Origin: Dichotomocladium elegans
Taxonomy: Eukaryota; Mucoromycota; Mucoromycetes; Mucorales; Lichtheimiaceae
Direction: 5' to 3'
Length of the DNA stretch: 64,000 bases
Assembly: GCA_025716815.1 (NCBI GenBank)
Contig: JAIXMN010000003.1
Span: 558,001-622,000 of the forward strand
Made by a program: the position numbers and the translations under genes. How positions within the stretch are numbered: the stretch's first letter is position 1; each line of letters opens with the position of its first letter. Below the pieces are notes generated by a model. That model ran no database searches. It was not told the DNA's origin and saw nothing but the letters and a program-made list of their open reading frames with translations. Positions 13,501 through 23,346 of the stretch are shown one piece after another.

Positions 13501-13878
13501 CAACAGGACTTGCGATCGGGCAGGGGACGGAACAAGAGAAAGTCACTGGTAAGTAGTGGTAATGGGATAGAAGGAACGGGATCAGGAAGCTATCTAAAAT
13601 CAACACTAATACTACTAACCACAAATATGCCAAATAGGAGCAGAAGTAGAGACAAGACAAGAGAAGAACAGAAGCAAACCTAGAGCTAAACTAGAGGGGA
13701 GCGTGTTAGGTACATTCCATTACGCAGCATTCGCCGAATCGGATAACTACAGGAACAAGGCAGAACAGATATTTTCCAAGGCAAGAGCATAAAATGCTTA
13801 GGCGATGGGACCAGGTCTTGATCAGGACAAGACGGATGGTTGAGATATTAGGACGATAGTCTGATAATAAATTTGTCC
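13490..13878 (-). repeat. LTR-retrotransposon-like fragment, inverted relative to the copy at 22.7-23.2 kb
   Basis: Read on the minus strand, this piece matches 22,780-23,235 read on the plus strand. Shared blocks in the same order are CTGCCTTGTTCCTG, GTACCTAACAC, a TCTTGTCTTGTC-rich tract and GGTTAGTAGTATTAGT. The GTACCTAACA end is typical of an LTR terminus (ends in CA). No coding region remains. Confidence 0.45.
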
Positions 13879-14140
13879 CAGGATTCAGCTGTTGGTGTAG
13901 ATCGTTTAGGTTTCTTTTTTTTAGAATCTAACGCCGGTGTTACTAAAAAGTTCTCCTCAAGGCCATGAAAGTATCCTTTACCTTCTTTCTATACTGCATC
14001 ACTTTTATGAGACTATACATTTATATATTTCATTTAATACTTGAAGAATGAGAGCGACGAAAAACTGAAAATTGACGAACAACCTAAATGATCTACGCCA
14101 ACTACTAAACCTTAGGACAAACTTCTTATTAAAAATCTTG
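13879..14140. mobile_element. Mariner-type MITE, copy 1 (about 262 bp)
   Basis: Ends CAGGATT...ATCTTG with TA following the right end. The left arm GTTGGTGTAGATCGTTTAGGTT is the inverted complement of the right arm around 14,085-14,107 (AATGATCTACGCCAAC). The same arms occur in the copies at 16,404 and 23,347. It carries no coding capacity. The left outer terminal repeat is shortened here. Confidence 0.6.
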
Positions 14141-14219
14141 TAAGCTGTATGAGTTTCAACAAATATAGTGTCAGGTTAAACCACGTTGACTCGTGGGTGG
14201 TTAGCATTACGGTGCAGAT
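14141..14219. other. Short spacer between MITE and LINE relic
   Basis: Nothing recognised. Confidence 0.3.
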
Positions 14220-16300
14220 GTCATTCTTGTAATAAGGAGTTATATTTTTTGACATAACTATTGACTATCTGGGTTTGATGTGGTGGCGGGGGAGGAAAAT
14301 GAGCTAGGGACATACAGTTGTCGTCAATGGGTGTGAAGCTGCTTTGTGTGTCCTGGACGTCAACTTCATGGGGGCTTCGGCTACAAAAGGATTGGAGGAG
14401 GTCGTTGCAGTTGTGCGTTTGGGGGTGGGGACGGACAGGATTGCTTGGAGATCTACAGGGATAAACCACTCATTAGCGGTGAAGTCTCTGGCAACAGCGT
14501 ACTTAACTGGTTCGCGAATGAAAACGACGGCTTAAGAAGCCGTTGTTTGTGTAGGTCGGCGGCCTTGCCGCGGCACTCCTTCTCAGAAAGTGTCGCAAAC
14601 TTGGGGTCACGGAGATGCTTAGGATCACGCGGATCAAATTCTCTATCACCGGGATACGGCGCTTGACCAGTAAGGCAGCAAACTCCTCTGCATATTCGTT
14701 GCGGAGGAGAATGGTCACCACCTGTCGATCGGGGTAGTGCACATCCAAGATTTGGGTGTTATTGAAGCCGATTTTGCGCAGGCGTGTACAGAGCTCCTTG
14801 GTCGGAACACAGGATGTAAATGTACTTGAATCCTTGGTCTCCCGAGATGAAATCAAAGTGTGAAGAACATTGATCCGGACTAGAGAACTTAGCCGGTTTT
14901 ACATCAGTAAGTGCCGATATTCAGAAACTGTTGCGATGATGAATCCAACACATTAACATTCAGGAACCGGTATTTCATATCCGCCTGCGTAACAAGACAT
15001 TCGCACCTATCAAAGGTACTTCCTCTACCCGGCACTCATCACTGGTCTTAAAAGAGGACAGTAAAAAAGAATGCTTCCATCGATACGTCTTTATGGTATC
15101 AGTCACTTCTATCGCCGTTCTAATAGAATTATTATATAAGAGTAACGTTTTACTTTCAGGAATAAACATTAACCTCAAAAATACTTTTCTAGTTGTCTTT
15201 TTCACTATTTTCTCTTACCCATCCATCACACAAAGATATGCGAAATTACAGCAGCACTGCAGGGAGTCAGGGGCTTTTTGTGTTTCTTCGTAGGGACGGC
15301 GAAGCTTGTTTGTAGCCGGTCTGCCCATGTGAACGGCGTTGAGGCTGTGGAATCTTCAGTGGTGGGATCGGTAGTGGCATACTTGGATGCGACGATGACA
15401 GTGAGGGCAGTCACGGGCACTCGGACAGGCAAGCCAGTCTGATCTTTGGATTGTGCGTCCAATTGCAGCTGCATAACAGCAATCATGGCCTCGACGGCCG
15501 CGAGTTTGCCTTTCAGTTGCGGGATTTCAGCCAATGGGGACTCAAGTTGGTCGACGCGGTGGTGGGTGGTATTGAGCTCCTCCATGATTTTATGCATAAA
15601 GTCAGGGAGAGTTTCATGGTGTCCGAAGACCAGAGGGTCAGATGCGGCCATTGCTGGCACCACAGTACGATCATCCATGGTCATTTTTTCACTGGAAAGC
15701 ATGGGGGCGGGCGCTGGCTTCAGTGGGGCATTGGGTGCTTTAGCAGCTACATGCTTCTCGACGGCAGGAGAAAGTGTAAGTAGCATTGCACTTACACTTG
15801 TATTGTGGCCGAGGGGGGGTCGGCTTGTCGCTGCCGTTCTTGCAACTCCTATTGGGGAGGCGGCACACGGGGCAGACTTGTTCCTGCGCACTTCCCGGAA
15901 AAGGGCCTCGTGTTCAGCAACCATTGTTGTACCTGGAGGAATTTTTTTGCTTTTTGTACGGCCGTTGCCATCCGTTTATCTTTCGACGCAGCTCCCATCT
16001 CGAGGGCAAATTGGAAATCAATGGGGAGTGCGATGTCGAGGATCAAGCAACCGAGTTGCGGTTCTTTTTGATCTCGGGGACGTGTGATGGGCATTCAGAA
16101 AAGATTGACAAACGGCGTTTACTGATTCCACTAGAAATGGGAATGAGCGATGTGCGAGAGCTGTGCATAGTCGATGGTGCGGCCGATTGGACTTGAGATG
16201 TTCCTTCGGCTGATCGAGATAGAGATTCCTGCGCTATGTGGTGCGCGTTTGGAGGTGTTGGTGGTAGTGTTTTATTTCTTAGCTGTCTTGTCTCTTTCCA
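14220..16300 (-). pseudogene. Decayed second copy of the LINE ORF1 (no ORF2)
   Basis: The minus strand carries a diverged copy of the ORF1 found at 20,615-22,447. Matching parts include the N-terminal PPTPPNAHHIAQES / TSQVQSAAPST region (16,160-16,300), the zinc-like segment, the DFMHKIMEELN coiled coil (near 15,590), the DVHYPDRQVV block (near 14,740) and the C-terminal end near 14,230. Frameshifts and stops interrupt it; the longest open piece is 15,226-15,924. The copy stops where ORF2 would begin, so it is a deleted relic and shows this LINE family has been in the locus more than once. Confidence 0.8.
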
Positions 16301-16403
16301 CTTTTGTAATAATGCCTTTATCCAGCCCAAAGAGTATTCAACTAGCAGTGAACAAGAGGAAATGCGCCGAGGAAGTCTTGATTCAAGGAGGAAACAGAAT
16401 ATA

Positions 16404-16645
16404 CAGGATTTCGAATTCAAATTTTAGTATTTCGTTGCTATCCTTTAATCAAAATCTAAAGGCAATAATAGCAAGAAGGTCTCATTCAACACTATAGGTG
16501 AGTCTTTCTTAGCTTCTTTCTACACCAGAATAGTTTGGAACGCTAAACGTTATGTTTCAAAGATTAGAAGAGGAACGAAATACTGAAAAACCTAGACAAT
16601 CTATACCAACAACTGAGCTTTGTGGCAAACTTCTTGAAAGTCCTG
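16404..16645. mobile_element. Mariner-type MITE, copy 2 (about 242 bp, TA-flanked)
   Basis: Begins CAGGATTTCG directly after TA and ends GTCCTG directly before TA. The interior aligns with 23,420-23,705 (shared ATTCAAATTTTA.TATTTCGTTGC and CTATACCAACAACT). The inner left arm has been deleted, so only the outer left end and the full right arm remain. Confidence 0.65.
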
Positions 16646-16980
16646 TAAGAATAAGAGATACGTAGATAGATAGACAATTCCTTTATTGTAATAAAGAATA
16701 CAGCTGATATTTATATTATGTCCAAAGAAGATGCTATCAAAAGCTATCAATACTAATTATAGATACATCCTTTTTCAGAAGGGCTGGAAAGGACTGGTGT
16801 GGCAGTGGAGTGATCATGAAGCACCATGATATTTTAGCTTCCAAAAGGCACATAACAAGAGGGATGTGTGAGATCACGTGCTTTGTAATTGCATGCTTAG
16901 GGTCAAACCAGGACTTCTGGGCTTGAATGACTTTGTATTTCTAGTGTCAAAATTTAGTTTGTCAACGATAAAAAACAAGC
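16646..16980. other. Left flank of the LINE insertion
   Basis: AT-rich, without a supported gene. It ends ...AACAAGC just before the left target-site duplication. Confidence 0.4.
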
Positions 16981-16995
16981 GATTCCTTGGTGTAG
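16981..16995. repeat. Left target-site duplication of the LINE (first 15 nt of tRNA-Val)
   Basis: GATTCCTTGGTGTAG here is identical to 22,373-22,387, the first 15 nucleotides of the intact tRNA-Val gene. The two copies bracket the element exactly. Confidence 0.9.
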
Positions 16996-17241
16996 ACAAA
17001 ACAAAACAGTTTATTTTGAAAGAGAAGGCGGTATGGAACGTGTGCTCAATAAAGCGGTCGCTCTCGCCAGATCGACAAGGTGGCTGCGGCATGAAAAACC
17101 CAGATTGGCTGGGAAAAATGAGGGGGCAAGAAGAGAAAAGAAAAGAGAAAGAGATAAAAATGGGAACAATGGGGTCGACAAAAGTGGAGAAGAAGAAACT
17201 ATCTAAAGGGGGAGTGGGAGTGACAACGAGAAAAGAGAGGG

Positions 17242-19204
17242 TTAGGGATCAAGAACGAAATCATCCAGAATTGCTTCGGTTGCATGAACAGGGACAGGAC
17301 GCTCGAGCCACCGGAGAAGAGATCCGCCGAGATCGGGGTCTTGAGAGGCGGAGAAATCCTCGCCAAGGTGACACGCCATGTCGACCTCTAAGAGGATCTG
17401 GCACACCACTGGCCAGGTGCGTTGCCAGTATTTGATGCGGGAGGAGGAGGTGATCTCAGAGCATGGCAGCTGGTTGAGGACCAATGAGAGCGGATCGCGA
17501 TGATCATCATCATTGGTAACCCTCAACCGAGCATGCATGTTGAGGCAGAATATGAGGTGGCGGCGGCTTGTGTGGTCTTGCTTACACCAGCACGGTTTAG
17601 GGCGGCCAGGGAGCCAGCCCATACGCCAGCGGATGCAGCGGCTGCGCTCCTTGTTGGTCATAGGCAGGTGCATGATAGGATCAATGCCGAGGCGCGGGCG
17701 GCAGGCGCTCAGGAGGATGGCGCGGGAGGAGGCGAGCTGGTCGATGAGGCGGGCTTGCAAGCAGCTGCGGATGGCACCTTTCAAGTCCTCTCTTGAGGCT
17801 TCATGCCTAGGACGAGAAAGAGCCACCCACACCGAAGAGCGATGCAACTTCGGCCAAAGGTGTCTGGGCTGCTTGATGGAAGGAAGGAGGGCGGAGAGGA
17901 GGGTGTCGTCCGGCAGGTGGTATGCACGATGTACAAACTTTGCCTGGAGGATGGCGACGCGGTCGGCCATGTGGGGGAGGCGGGTGAGATGGCGGAAGAC
18001 TGCAGTGGAGGCGGTCTTGTGTCCCCCAAAGATCATGCGGAGGCATTGGTCTTGGGCCCGCTCAAGAGTCTTGATGTCTTGGCGGGTGAGGTTGATCAGC
18101 GCCAAACCATATTCCATCTTTGGACGGATAAATTGCTGGTAGAGGCGGGTGGCGAGGAGGCGAGGGAATCCGTAAGGGCTGACGCCAATGGCGTTCAGCG
18201 TCCGCATTGACGTGAGGGCGGCGGTGGTGTTGTGGTGGAGGAGGGCTTGATGGTCGATCTGGCCAGCAGACGAAAAGGGAATCCCGAGGTACTTGAAGGA
18301 GTGGGATCTCGGGAGCTCCGTACCATAAAGGCAGAGGGAGGGGCGTTGGGCGGGAGCGTGGGCTGTTTCAAACAGCACCACGCACTTCGTGGGGTTCCAC
18401 CGGTAGCCGAGCTGTATGCTGTGTTGTTCACAAGCAGAGAGAAGAGCAGGCATGGTAGACCATGATCCAATGAGGACCACGTCATCTGCGTACAGCAAGC
18501 AGTTAATCCGCTCATCACGCACCAAGAAGGCGGGGGGCATCTGGAAGTCGGCATAGTCGTCGTCCGGAGGAATATCACTTTCTGCAACACGAAGCAATCC
18601 TGGGAGGGAATTTATATACACGGAATAAAGAAAAGGGGAAAGAACAGAGCCCTGCAGCACACCTGTGACCGGTTCGAAGCGCCGTGATACTGTTCCTGAC
18701 AAAAGAATCTCAACAAAAACATCGTTAAACATATTCTGTAGTAGGGTGAGAAGGGCAGGGGAGGCATAGGGTTCTAACTCATCCCAGACAACTGAACGGT
18801 CAACAGTGTCGTAAGCAGACTTGATGTCCAAGAATGCCAATACAGGAGGGGCGCCGTGGATGTTGGCGTGGAGGGTCGAAAGCTCGTGTAGGCAAAGGGC
18901 TTGGTCTAGCGTGCTGCGGTGGTGACGGAAACCGCCCTGGGCGATATCCAGGTTGGGATATGCCATCTCGAGGGGATCCATGAGACAAGTCTCAAGAAGT
19001 TTGCGAAGAACGGAGGTCAAGCAGATAGGCCGGAAGTTGCCGGGGTCGGTTGTGGGGCCCTTCTTGTACAGGGGAATTGCTTGTGCAAGACGCCAAGCTG
19101 ATGGAGTGGTACCCCACCGCCAACAAAGCTCAAAGAGCAATGTCAGCGTGGGGGCGAGGACACCAGACAGAGGGACGAGCATCTCGGCGCGCAGGTGGTC
19201 AGCC
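17242..19204 (-). pseudogene. LINE ORF2, reverse transcriptase part (in a shifted frame relative to the endonuclease)
   Basis: About 650 residues. The reverse-transcriptase blocks appear in order: IPLYKKG and NFRPICLTSVLRKLLE, GGFRHHRSTLDQA, LAFLDIKSAYDTVDR (first catalytic Asp), TGVLQGSVLSPFLYSVY, CLLYADDVVLIG (YADD catalytic pair), GYRWNPTKCVV and FKYLGIPF. Near the C-terminus the segment CWCKQDHTSRRHLIFC forms a C-x-C...H...C zinc-knuckle-like motif usual for LINE ORF2. The ATG in this frame at 19,182 is probably not a start: conserved residues continue upstream (PPRKAPGADHLRAE) only if one G is added in the run near 19,203. The enzyme primes cDNA synthesis at a nicked target. Confidence 0.93.
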
Positions 19205-20612
19205 CCGGGGCTTTACGTGGAGGCAGGCGGCCGAGTGCGTCTTCGACAGCAGGAATCGTGAACGGGCAATCGTCGGTAAAAGGTGGGGTCGCGGCAGCGG
19301 GCAAGGGATCTTCATCAATCGGCGGCCCGAGAAGATGACCAGCATAGATCTGACCAAGATGGTCGGCCATCCGATCGGCAGCCACCTGCGGACCGCGAGG
19401 ATCCACAAAGGTGGGATTGAGCCGTCGGTTACGTCTGATTTTGGAGATGGTCGCGGTAGCTTTGCTGAAATCACCAGCAGCTAACCGGTCACAGAACTCA
19501 CGCCACGTCTGACGACGACGCTGCTGGAGGGCGCGGCGGGCAAGGGCAGCAGCTTCTTGATAGGCAACCCATCGCGAAAGCTTACTAACACCATCCCGAG
19601 CACGGCGCCATTGGCGATAACATCTTTCACGGTTGTCCATGGCTTCTTCGAGGGCGCGGGACCAGAACCACTTGCAGGATCTGCGGGGCGGCGGGCGGGA
19701 TCCGAGGCTGCTATCCAGGGCTTGGTAGATCGCCTCACACAGCTGGTCATGGAGTTGATCAAAATCGGGACGAAGATGATCTTCTCTAACTAGATCCGTC
19801 AGAGAATCAAGCAGAGGCTGGTTGAGCTCGGTGAAGAGCTGCACATAATGTGCAGTCTTCTTTGGGTCTTCCAGCTTGCTTAAATTCCAAAGACGTCTAG
19901 TGTGCTGATTAGAGGGGGGTGGCTCGGTGGTGGGTGCTGCAAAGGTGAGATGCACCATCTTGTGATCGGAACCAATCGATAAGTCGTCCCGGACGTCGAG
20001 ATGCGGGTCGACAAGAGGTGCGGAGCTCAGGAACCAGTCGATGATGCTGGATCCCCGGAGTCGGAGATAGGTTGGCATACCAAAGGCGAGGGAGGCATTC
20101 CAATGGTAGAGGCCGTTGGCTTGGATCCACTCTAAGAAGAGGGTGCCGCGTCGGGTGAGTACATGGTCACCAACAAATCGGCCAATGCGGGCATTGAAGT
20201 CGCCGCAGAAGATGGTGTTGGATGTGTTGGGCCATGTGAGTGGTAGGTTGGCAAGGACGTCGAGGGCTTCGTTATCTGGGAGGGAGGGCGGGAGGTAGAG
20301 ACAATGGATGAGAGTATCACAAAAAAGACAGGAGAGTACATAAGGTGAGTCGGAAGGGATGGAAGTTACTTGGTAGGGGCAGTCGGGATTTACTAAAAGC
20401 GAAATACCCATGCTGCCTACGAATGCGTTTTCAAGGCGGCGACCATAGATATGGTGCTGTTGCCAGGATGTGGGATATGAATGAGGGGAAAGGAGCCAAG
20501 TTTCGGTGATAAAGAGAAGGGATGTAGAAGGAGTGTATGTTAGGATGTTTTCAATAAGATGCCGTTGTAAGCCATTGGCATTCCAAATAGTAATAGTTAT
20601 GTTTTTTAACAT
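19143..20612 (-). pseudogene. LINE ORF2, apurinic/apyrimidinic-type endonuclease part
   Basis: This is the N-terminal portion of ORF2, starting ATG at 20,612. Endonuclease motifs are visible: TIWNANGL (metal-binding Asn), FITETWLLS (catalytic Glu), FCGDFNARIG (Asp/Asn), SSIIDWFLSS and IGSDHKMVHL (catalytic Asp-His). After about 240 residues a linker leads towards the RT. The frame runs into a stop at 19,143 because of the one-base frameshift near 19,203. The start codon lies two bases after the ORF1 stop (TAA-TT-ATG), suggesting coupled reinitiation. The endonuclease nicks target DNA; here the target would be inside a tRNA gene. Confidence 0.93.
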
Positions 20613-20614
20613 AA

Positions 20615-22447
20615 TTATTGACTATCGGCGTTGGGGGTGGTGCGAGATGAAGATGAGCCAGAGACAGACATGAGTTCGTCGTCAATGGGTGTGGAGCTGT
20701 TTTGTGTGCCCTCGACGTCAACGTTCATCGGGGCTTCGGTGACAAAAGGATTGGCGGTGGTTGCGGCAGTGGTGCGTTTTGTGTTGGGGGCGGACAGGAT
20801 TTCTTGAAGATCTACATGGGTAAACCATCCGTTAGCAGTGAAGGCTCTGGCAACGGCGTACTTAACTGGCGCGCGAATGAAATCGACGGCCTTAAGAAGC
20901 CGTTGCTTGTGTAGTTCGGCGGCCTTTTCGCGACGCTCCTCCTCAGAGAGTGCCGCGAATTTGGGGTCACGGAGGTGCTTTGGATCACGAGGATCAAAGT
21001 CCTCTATCACCGGGATCCGGTGCTTGGCCAGCAAGGCAATAAACTCCTCCACATAATCATTGTGGAGAAGGATAGCCACTACCTGTCGGTCAGGGTAATG
21101 CACATCCAAAAGACGTGCATTATCACATCCAAGTTGACGTAGACGTGCGCGGAGATCCTTGGTCGGGAGACGGAACTTGCTGGGGAGGTACACGTACCGG
21201 AAACCTTGGTCGCCAGAGACAAAACCAAATACCCGCGAGAGTGCAGCAGCGCGGCGGGGGGTCAGGATCCGTTTGGACTTTTTCGTGGGGGAGGGCGAGC
21301 CGTTCTGCACACGGTCTGCCCATGTGAGTGGCGTGGGTTCGGCGGTGGCGTACTTTGAGGCGGCGGTGCCAGTAGGAGCATCTAAGGGCACTTTAACGTG
21401 CAGGCCGACCTCATCTTGAGACTGCACGCCTAATTGGCGCTGCAGAGCAGCGATCGTGTTCTCCGCAGCAGCGAGCTTGTCCTTTAATTGCTGATTTTCA
21501 GCAAGGAGCGACTCGAGCTGGTCGACGCGGTGGCGGGTGGCATTGAGCTCTTCCATGATTTTATGCATAAAGTCTGGAAGGGCTTCATGGTGTTCGAAAA
21601 CAAGAGGGGCAGACACGGCAGCAGGTGGTACCATGGTAGGATCGTCCATGGCCATTTGGTTACTGGAAGGCGTGTGGACTGGCACCGGAGCAGGCAAAGG
21701 GGCGGGCACAGGGGCGGGCACGGGCTCCAGTGGGGCACTGGGAGCTTCAGCAGCTACATGCGCAGCGAGTAGCTTTTCCATGGCAGAGAAAGTGTAAGTG
21801 GTGCCGCACTTACACTTGTATTGTGGCCGAGGGGGGGTTGCCTTGTTACTGCCGTTCTTGCAAATCCCATTGGGGAGCCGGCACGTGGGGCAGACGAGTT
21901 CCTTGCGCACTTTGCGGAAAAGGGCCTCGTGTTCTACAACCATAGTTGCAGCGGGAGAAAAATTTTTGGCTTTTTGCACAGCCGTTGCAGTTACTTTTTC
22001 TTTTGACGCAGCCCCCATTTCAAAGGTAAACTGGAACTCGGTCTGGGACTGCAATGTCGGGGATCGAGTAGCCGAGACGCGGTTCTTCTTAATCTCGGGG
22101 AGATGTGAAGGGCGGACTGAGGTGGTCGACAAACGGCGTTTACTGATTCCGCTGGTGATGGGGATGCGCGATGTTCGGGAGTTGTGCAAAGTCGAAGGGG
22201 CGGCCGATTGGACTTGGGATGTTCCTTCTGGTGATCGCGATGGGGATTCCTGCGCTATGGGGTGCACGTTTGGAGGTGTTGGTGGTGGTGTTTGAGATGT
22301 TATTGTTGCTGACGTCAGGGGTAAACTATTAGCCGCCGTAAAAAAGTGTACGGCGAGTGAAAGAGAAGCGATGATTCCTTGGTGTAGTTGGTTATCACGT
22401 CTGTCTAACACACAGACGGTCGCCAGTTCGAGTCTGGCAGGAATCAT
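20615..22447 (-). CDS. LINE ORF1 (RNA-binding/chaperone-type protein)
   Basis: An uninterrupted frame of up to 610 residues. The ATG at 22,447 lies outside the element, in sequence antisense to tRNA-Val, so the first ~25 codons are fortuitous; the true start is inside the element and may be downstream (for example MGAASKEK near 22,020) or non-AUG. From N to C: a Pro/Ser-rich region; a zinc-ribbon-like module CPTCRLPNGICKNG with KCKCGTTY (about residues 190-230); a Pro-rich hinge; a coiled coil (DFMHKIMEELNATRHRVDQL, then a leucine-rich stretch); and a folded domain with LPSKFRLPTKDLRARLRQLG and LDVHYPDRQVVAILLHNDYV that could be RRM/CTD-like. The frame has no lesion, and the stop TAA is at 20,615. 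Confidence 0.85.
   Translation of the reverse strand: MIPARLELATVCVLDRRDNQLHQGIIASLSLAVHFFTAANSLPLTSATITSQTPPPTPPNVHPIAQESPSRSPEGTSQVQSAAPSTLHNSRTSRIPITSGISKRRLSTTSVRPSHLPEIKKNRVSATRSPTLQSQTEFQFTFEMGAASKEKVTATAVQKAKNFSPAATMVVEHEALFRKVRKELVCPTCRLPNGICKNGSNKATPPRPQYKCKCGTTYTFSAMEKLLAAHVAAEAPSAPLEPVPAPVPAPLPAPVPVHTPSSNQMAMDDPTMVPPAAVSAPLVFEHHEALPDFMHKIMEELNATRHRVDQLESLLAENQQLKDKLAAAENTIAALQRQLGVQSQDEVGLHVKVPLDAPTGTAASKYATAEPTPLTWADRVQNGSPSPTKKSKRILTPRRAAALSRVFGFVSGDQGFRYVYLPSKFRLPTKDLRARLRQLGCDNARLLDVHYPDRQVVAILLHNDYVEEFIALLAKHRIPVIEDFDPRDPKHLRDPKFAALSEEERREKAAELHKQRLLKAVDFIRAPVKYAVARAFTANGWFTHVDLQEILSAPNTKRTTAATTANPFVTEAPMNVDVEGTQNSSTPIDDELMSVSGSSSSRTTPNADSQ
22373..22446 (+). tRNA. tRNA-Val (AAC anticodon)
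   Basis: The sequence folds as a full cloverleaf. The acceptor stem GATTCCT pairs with AGGAATC, followed by discriminator A. The A-box-like D arm is TGGTGTAGTTGGTTATCA. The anticodon stem TCTGT/ACAGA closes the loop CTAACAC (anticodon AAC). The T arm is GCCAG-TTCGAGT-CTGGC. A T-run follows at 22,447-22,450 as a Pol III terminator. It has no intron. The LINE sits immediately upstream; the gene remains complete because the 15-bp target duplication restored its 5' end. Confidence 0.93.
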
Positions 22448-22779
22448 TTTTGTACAATTTTTGTGGGTGTAGCTGAACCAATCAGATCATTGCGCGTAAA
22501 CTTAATAGCCAATTAGATTTCTATTGGAAATGGATGAGTTTGTTAATGAAAATCTACTATGATCTATCTATTTTTTCTTATTACTATCAGCGGTTTATAT
22601 TTTAGGCTCAAAATAATATAAAGGCCATGACCCAAAATGGGATTATTCGAGAGCGTTCGCCCCTTACTCTAGGTATCCCTTTCGCGACTGCATTTATTAC
22701 TCCGTCTACATTTATTAATTCTTTAAGTCATTGCAACGAACCTCAATATATCCCATACGTCTTTCCACAAGATCTAGCA

Positions 22780-23235
22780 TAAATACCCTTGTATTGCTAT
22801 AATAAATATCATCAGATTATTCCTGATTATCAGCTCTCTGACTATCTGGTCTATCGATTCGTACCTATCCTTTGTCCTGTCTCTCGGGCTCTGCCTTGTT
22901 CCTGGTAGCTACTCGAATTGGTCCATGCTGTGTGATGGGAAGTACCTAACACCCAACCCCCATAGTGTAGTTCTTGTCTTGTCCTCTGTCTCTCGTTCTG
23001 TCTTGTCTTGATTCTTTACTGTCAGGCTCAATTCTGGTTAGTAGTATTAGTATTGTTTCCTAGAGTAGTTCCTGATATTTCCCTCTACTCCATTGCCAGC
23101 ACTATCACTGCCAATCCGTTCTCAGTCTGTGCCTGCCTTCTGTTCTCCTGTCTTGTTCCTGTCCCCGACTCTATGCCTTCCTGCGCTACCCTTTCTTGTC
23201 TATCCCGTATCCGCGACATATAAACACTACAATTT
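22780..23235 (+). repeat. LTR-retrotransposon-like fragment
   Basis: Homologous in inverted orientation to 13,490-13,878. The segment up to CCTAACA near 22,951 may be an LTR end, followed by a pyrimidine-rich (TTGTC/TCTTG) leader. No gag or pol remains. The opposite LTR boundary could not be defined. Confidence 0.4.
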
Positions 23236-23346
23236 AGCAAGAGCAGAGAAGGGCCGACTTTAAAATCCAGTGCTACATTAGATGTTGTTCGATAACTGGT
23301 GGGATCCAAATATTTACTATGGGAAGAACAACTTGTTAATATGTTA

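Larger units (their letters stand above)
16996..22372 (-). mobile_element. Non-LTR retrotransposon (APE-type LINE), about 5.4 kb, inserted in a tRNA-Val gene
   Basis: The element reads on the minus strand, 5' end at 22,372 and 3' end at 16,996. It has two ORFs: a zinc/coiled-coil ORF1 and an ORF2 with an AP-type endonuclease and reverse transcriptase. The 3' tail, read on the element's strand, ends in repeated TGTTT units (TGTTTTGTTTTGT), like the simple repeat tails of several LINE clades. It is flanked by the 15-bp duplication. It is nearly intact; the one clear lesion is a single-base frameshift in ORF2 near 19,203. Clade assignment needs a phylogeny. Confidence 0.92.

Noticed and set aside
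15446..16087. Plus-strand ORF of 213 residues
   Set aside because: It is antisense to the LINE ORF1 relic; GC-rich coding sequence often leaves the opposite strand open.
17513..18210. Plus-strand ORFs of 209 and 135 residues
   Set aside because: Antisense shadows of the reverse-transcriptase frame, which carries all conserved motifs on the minus strand.
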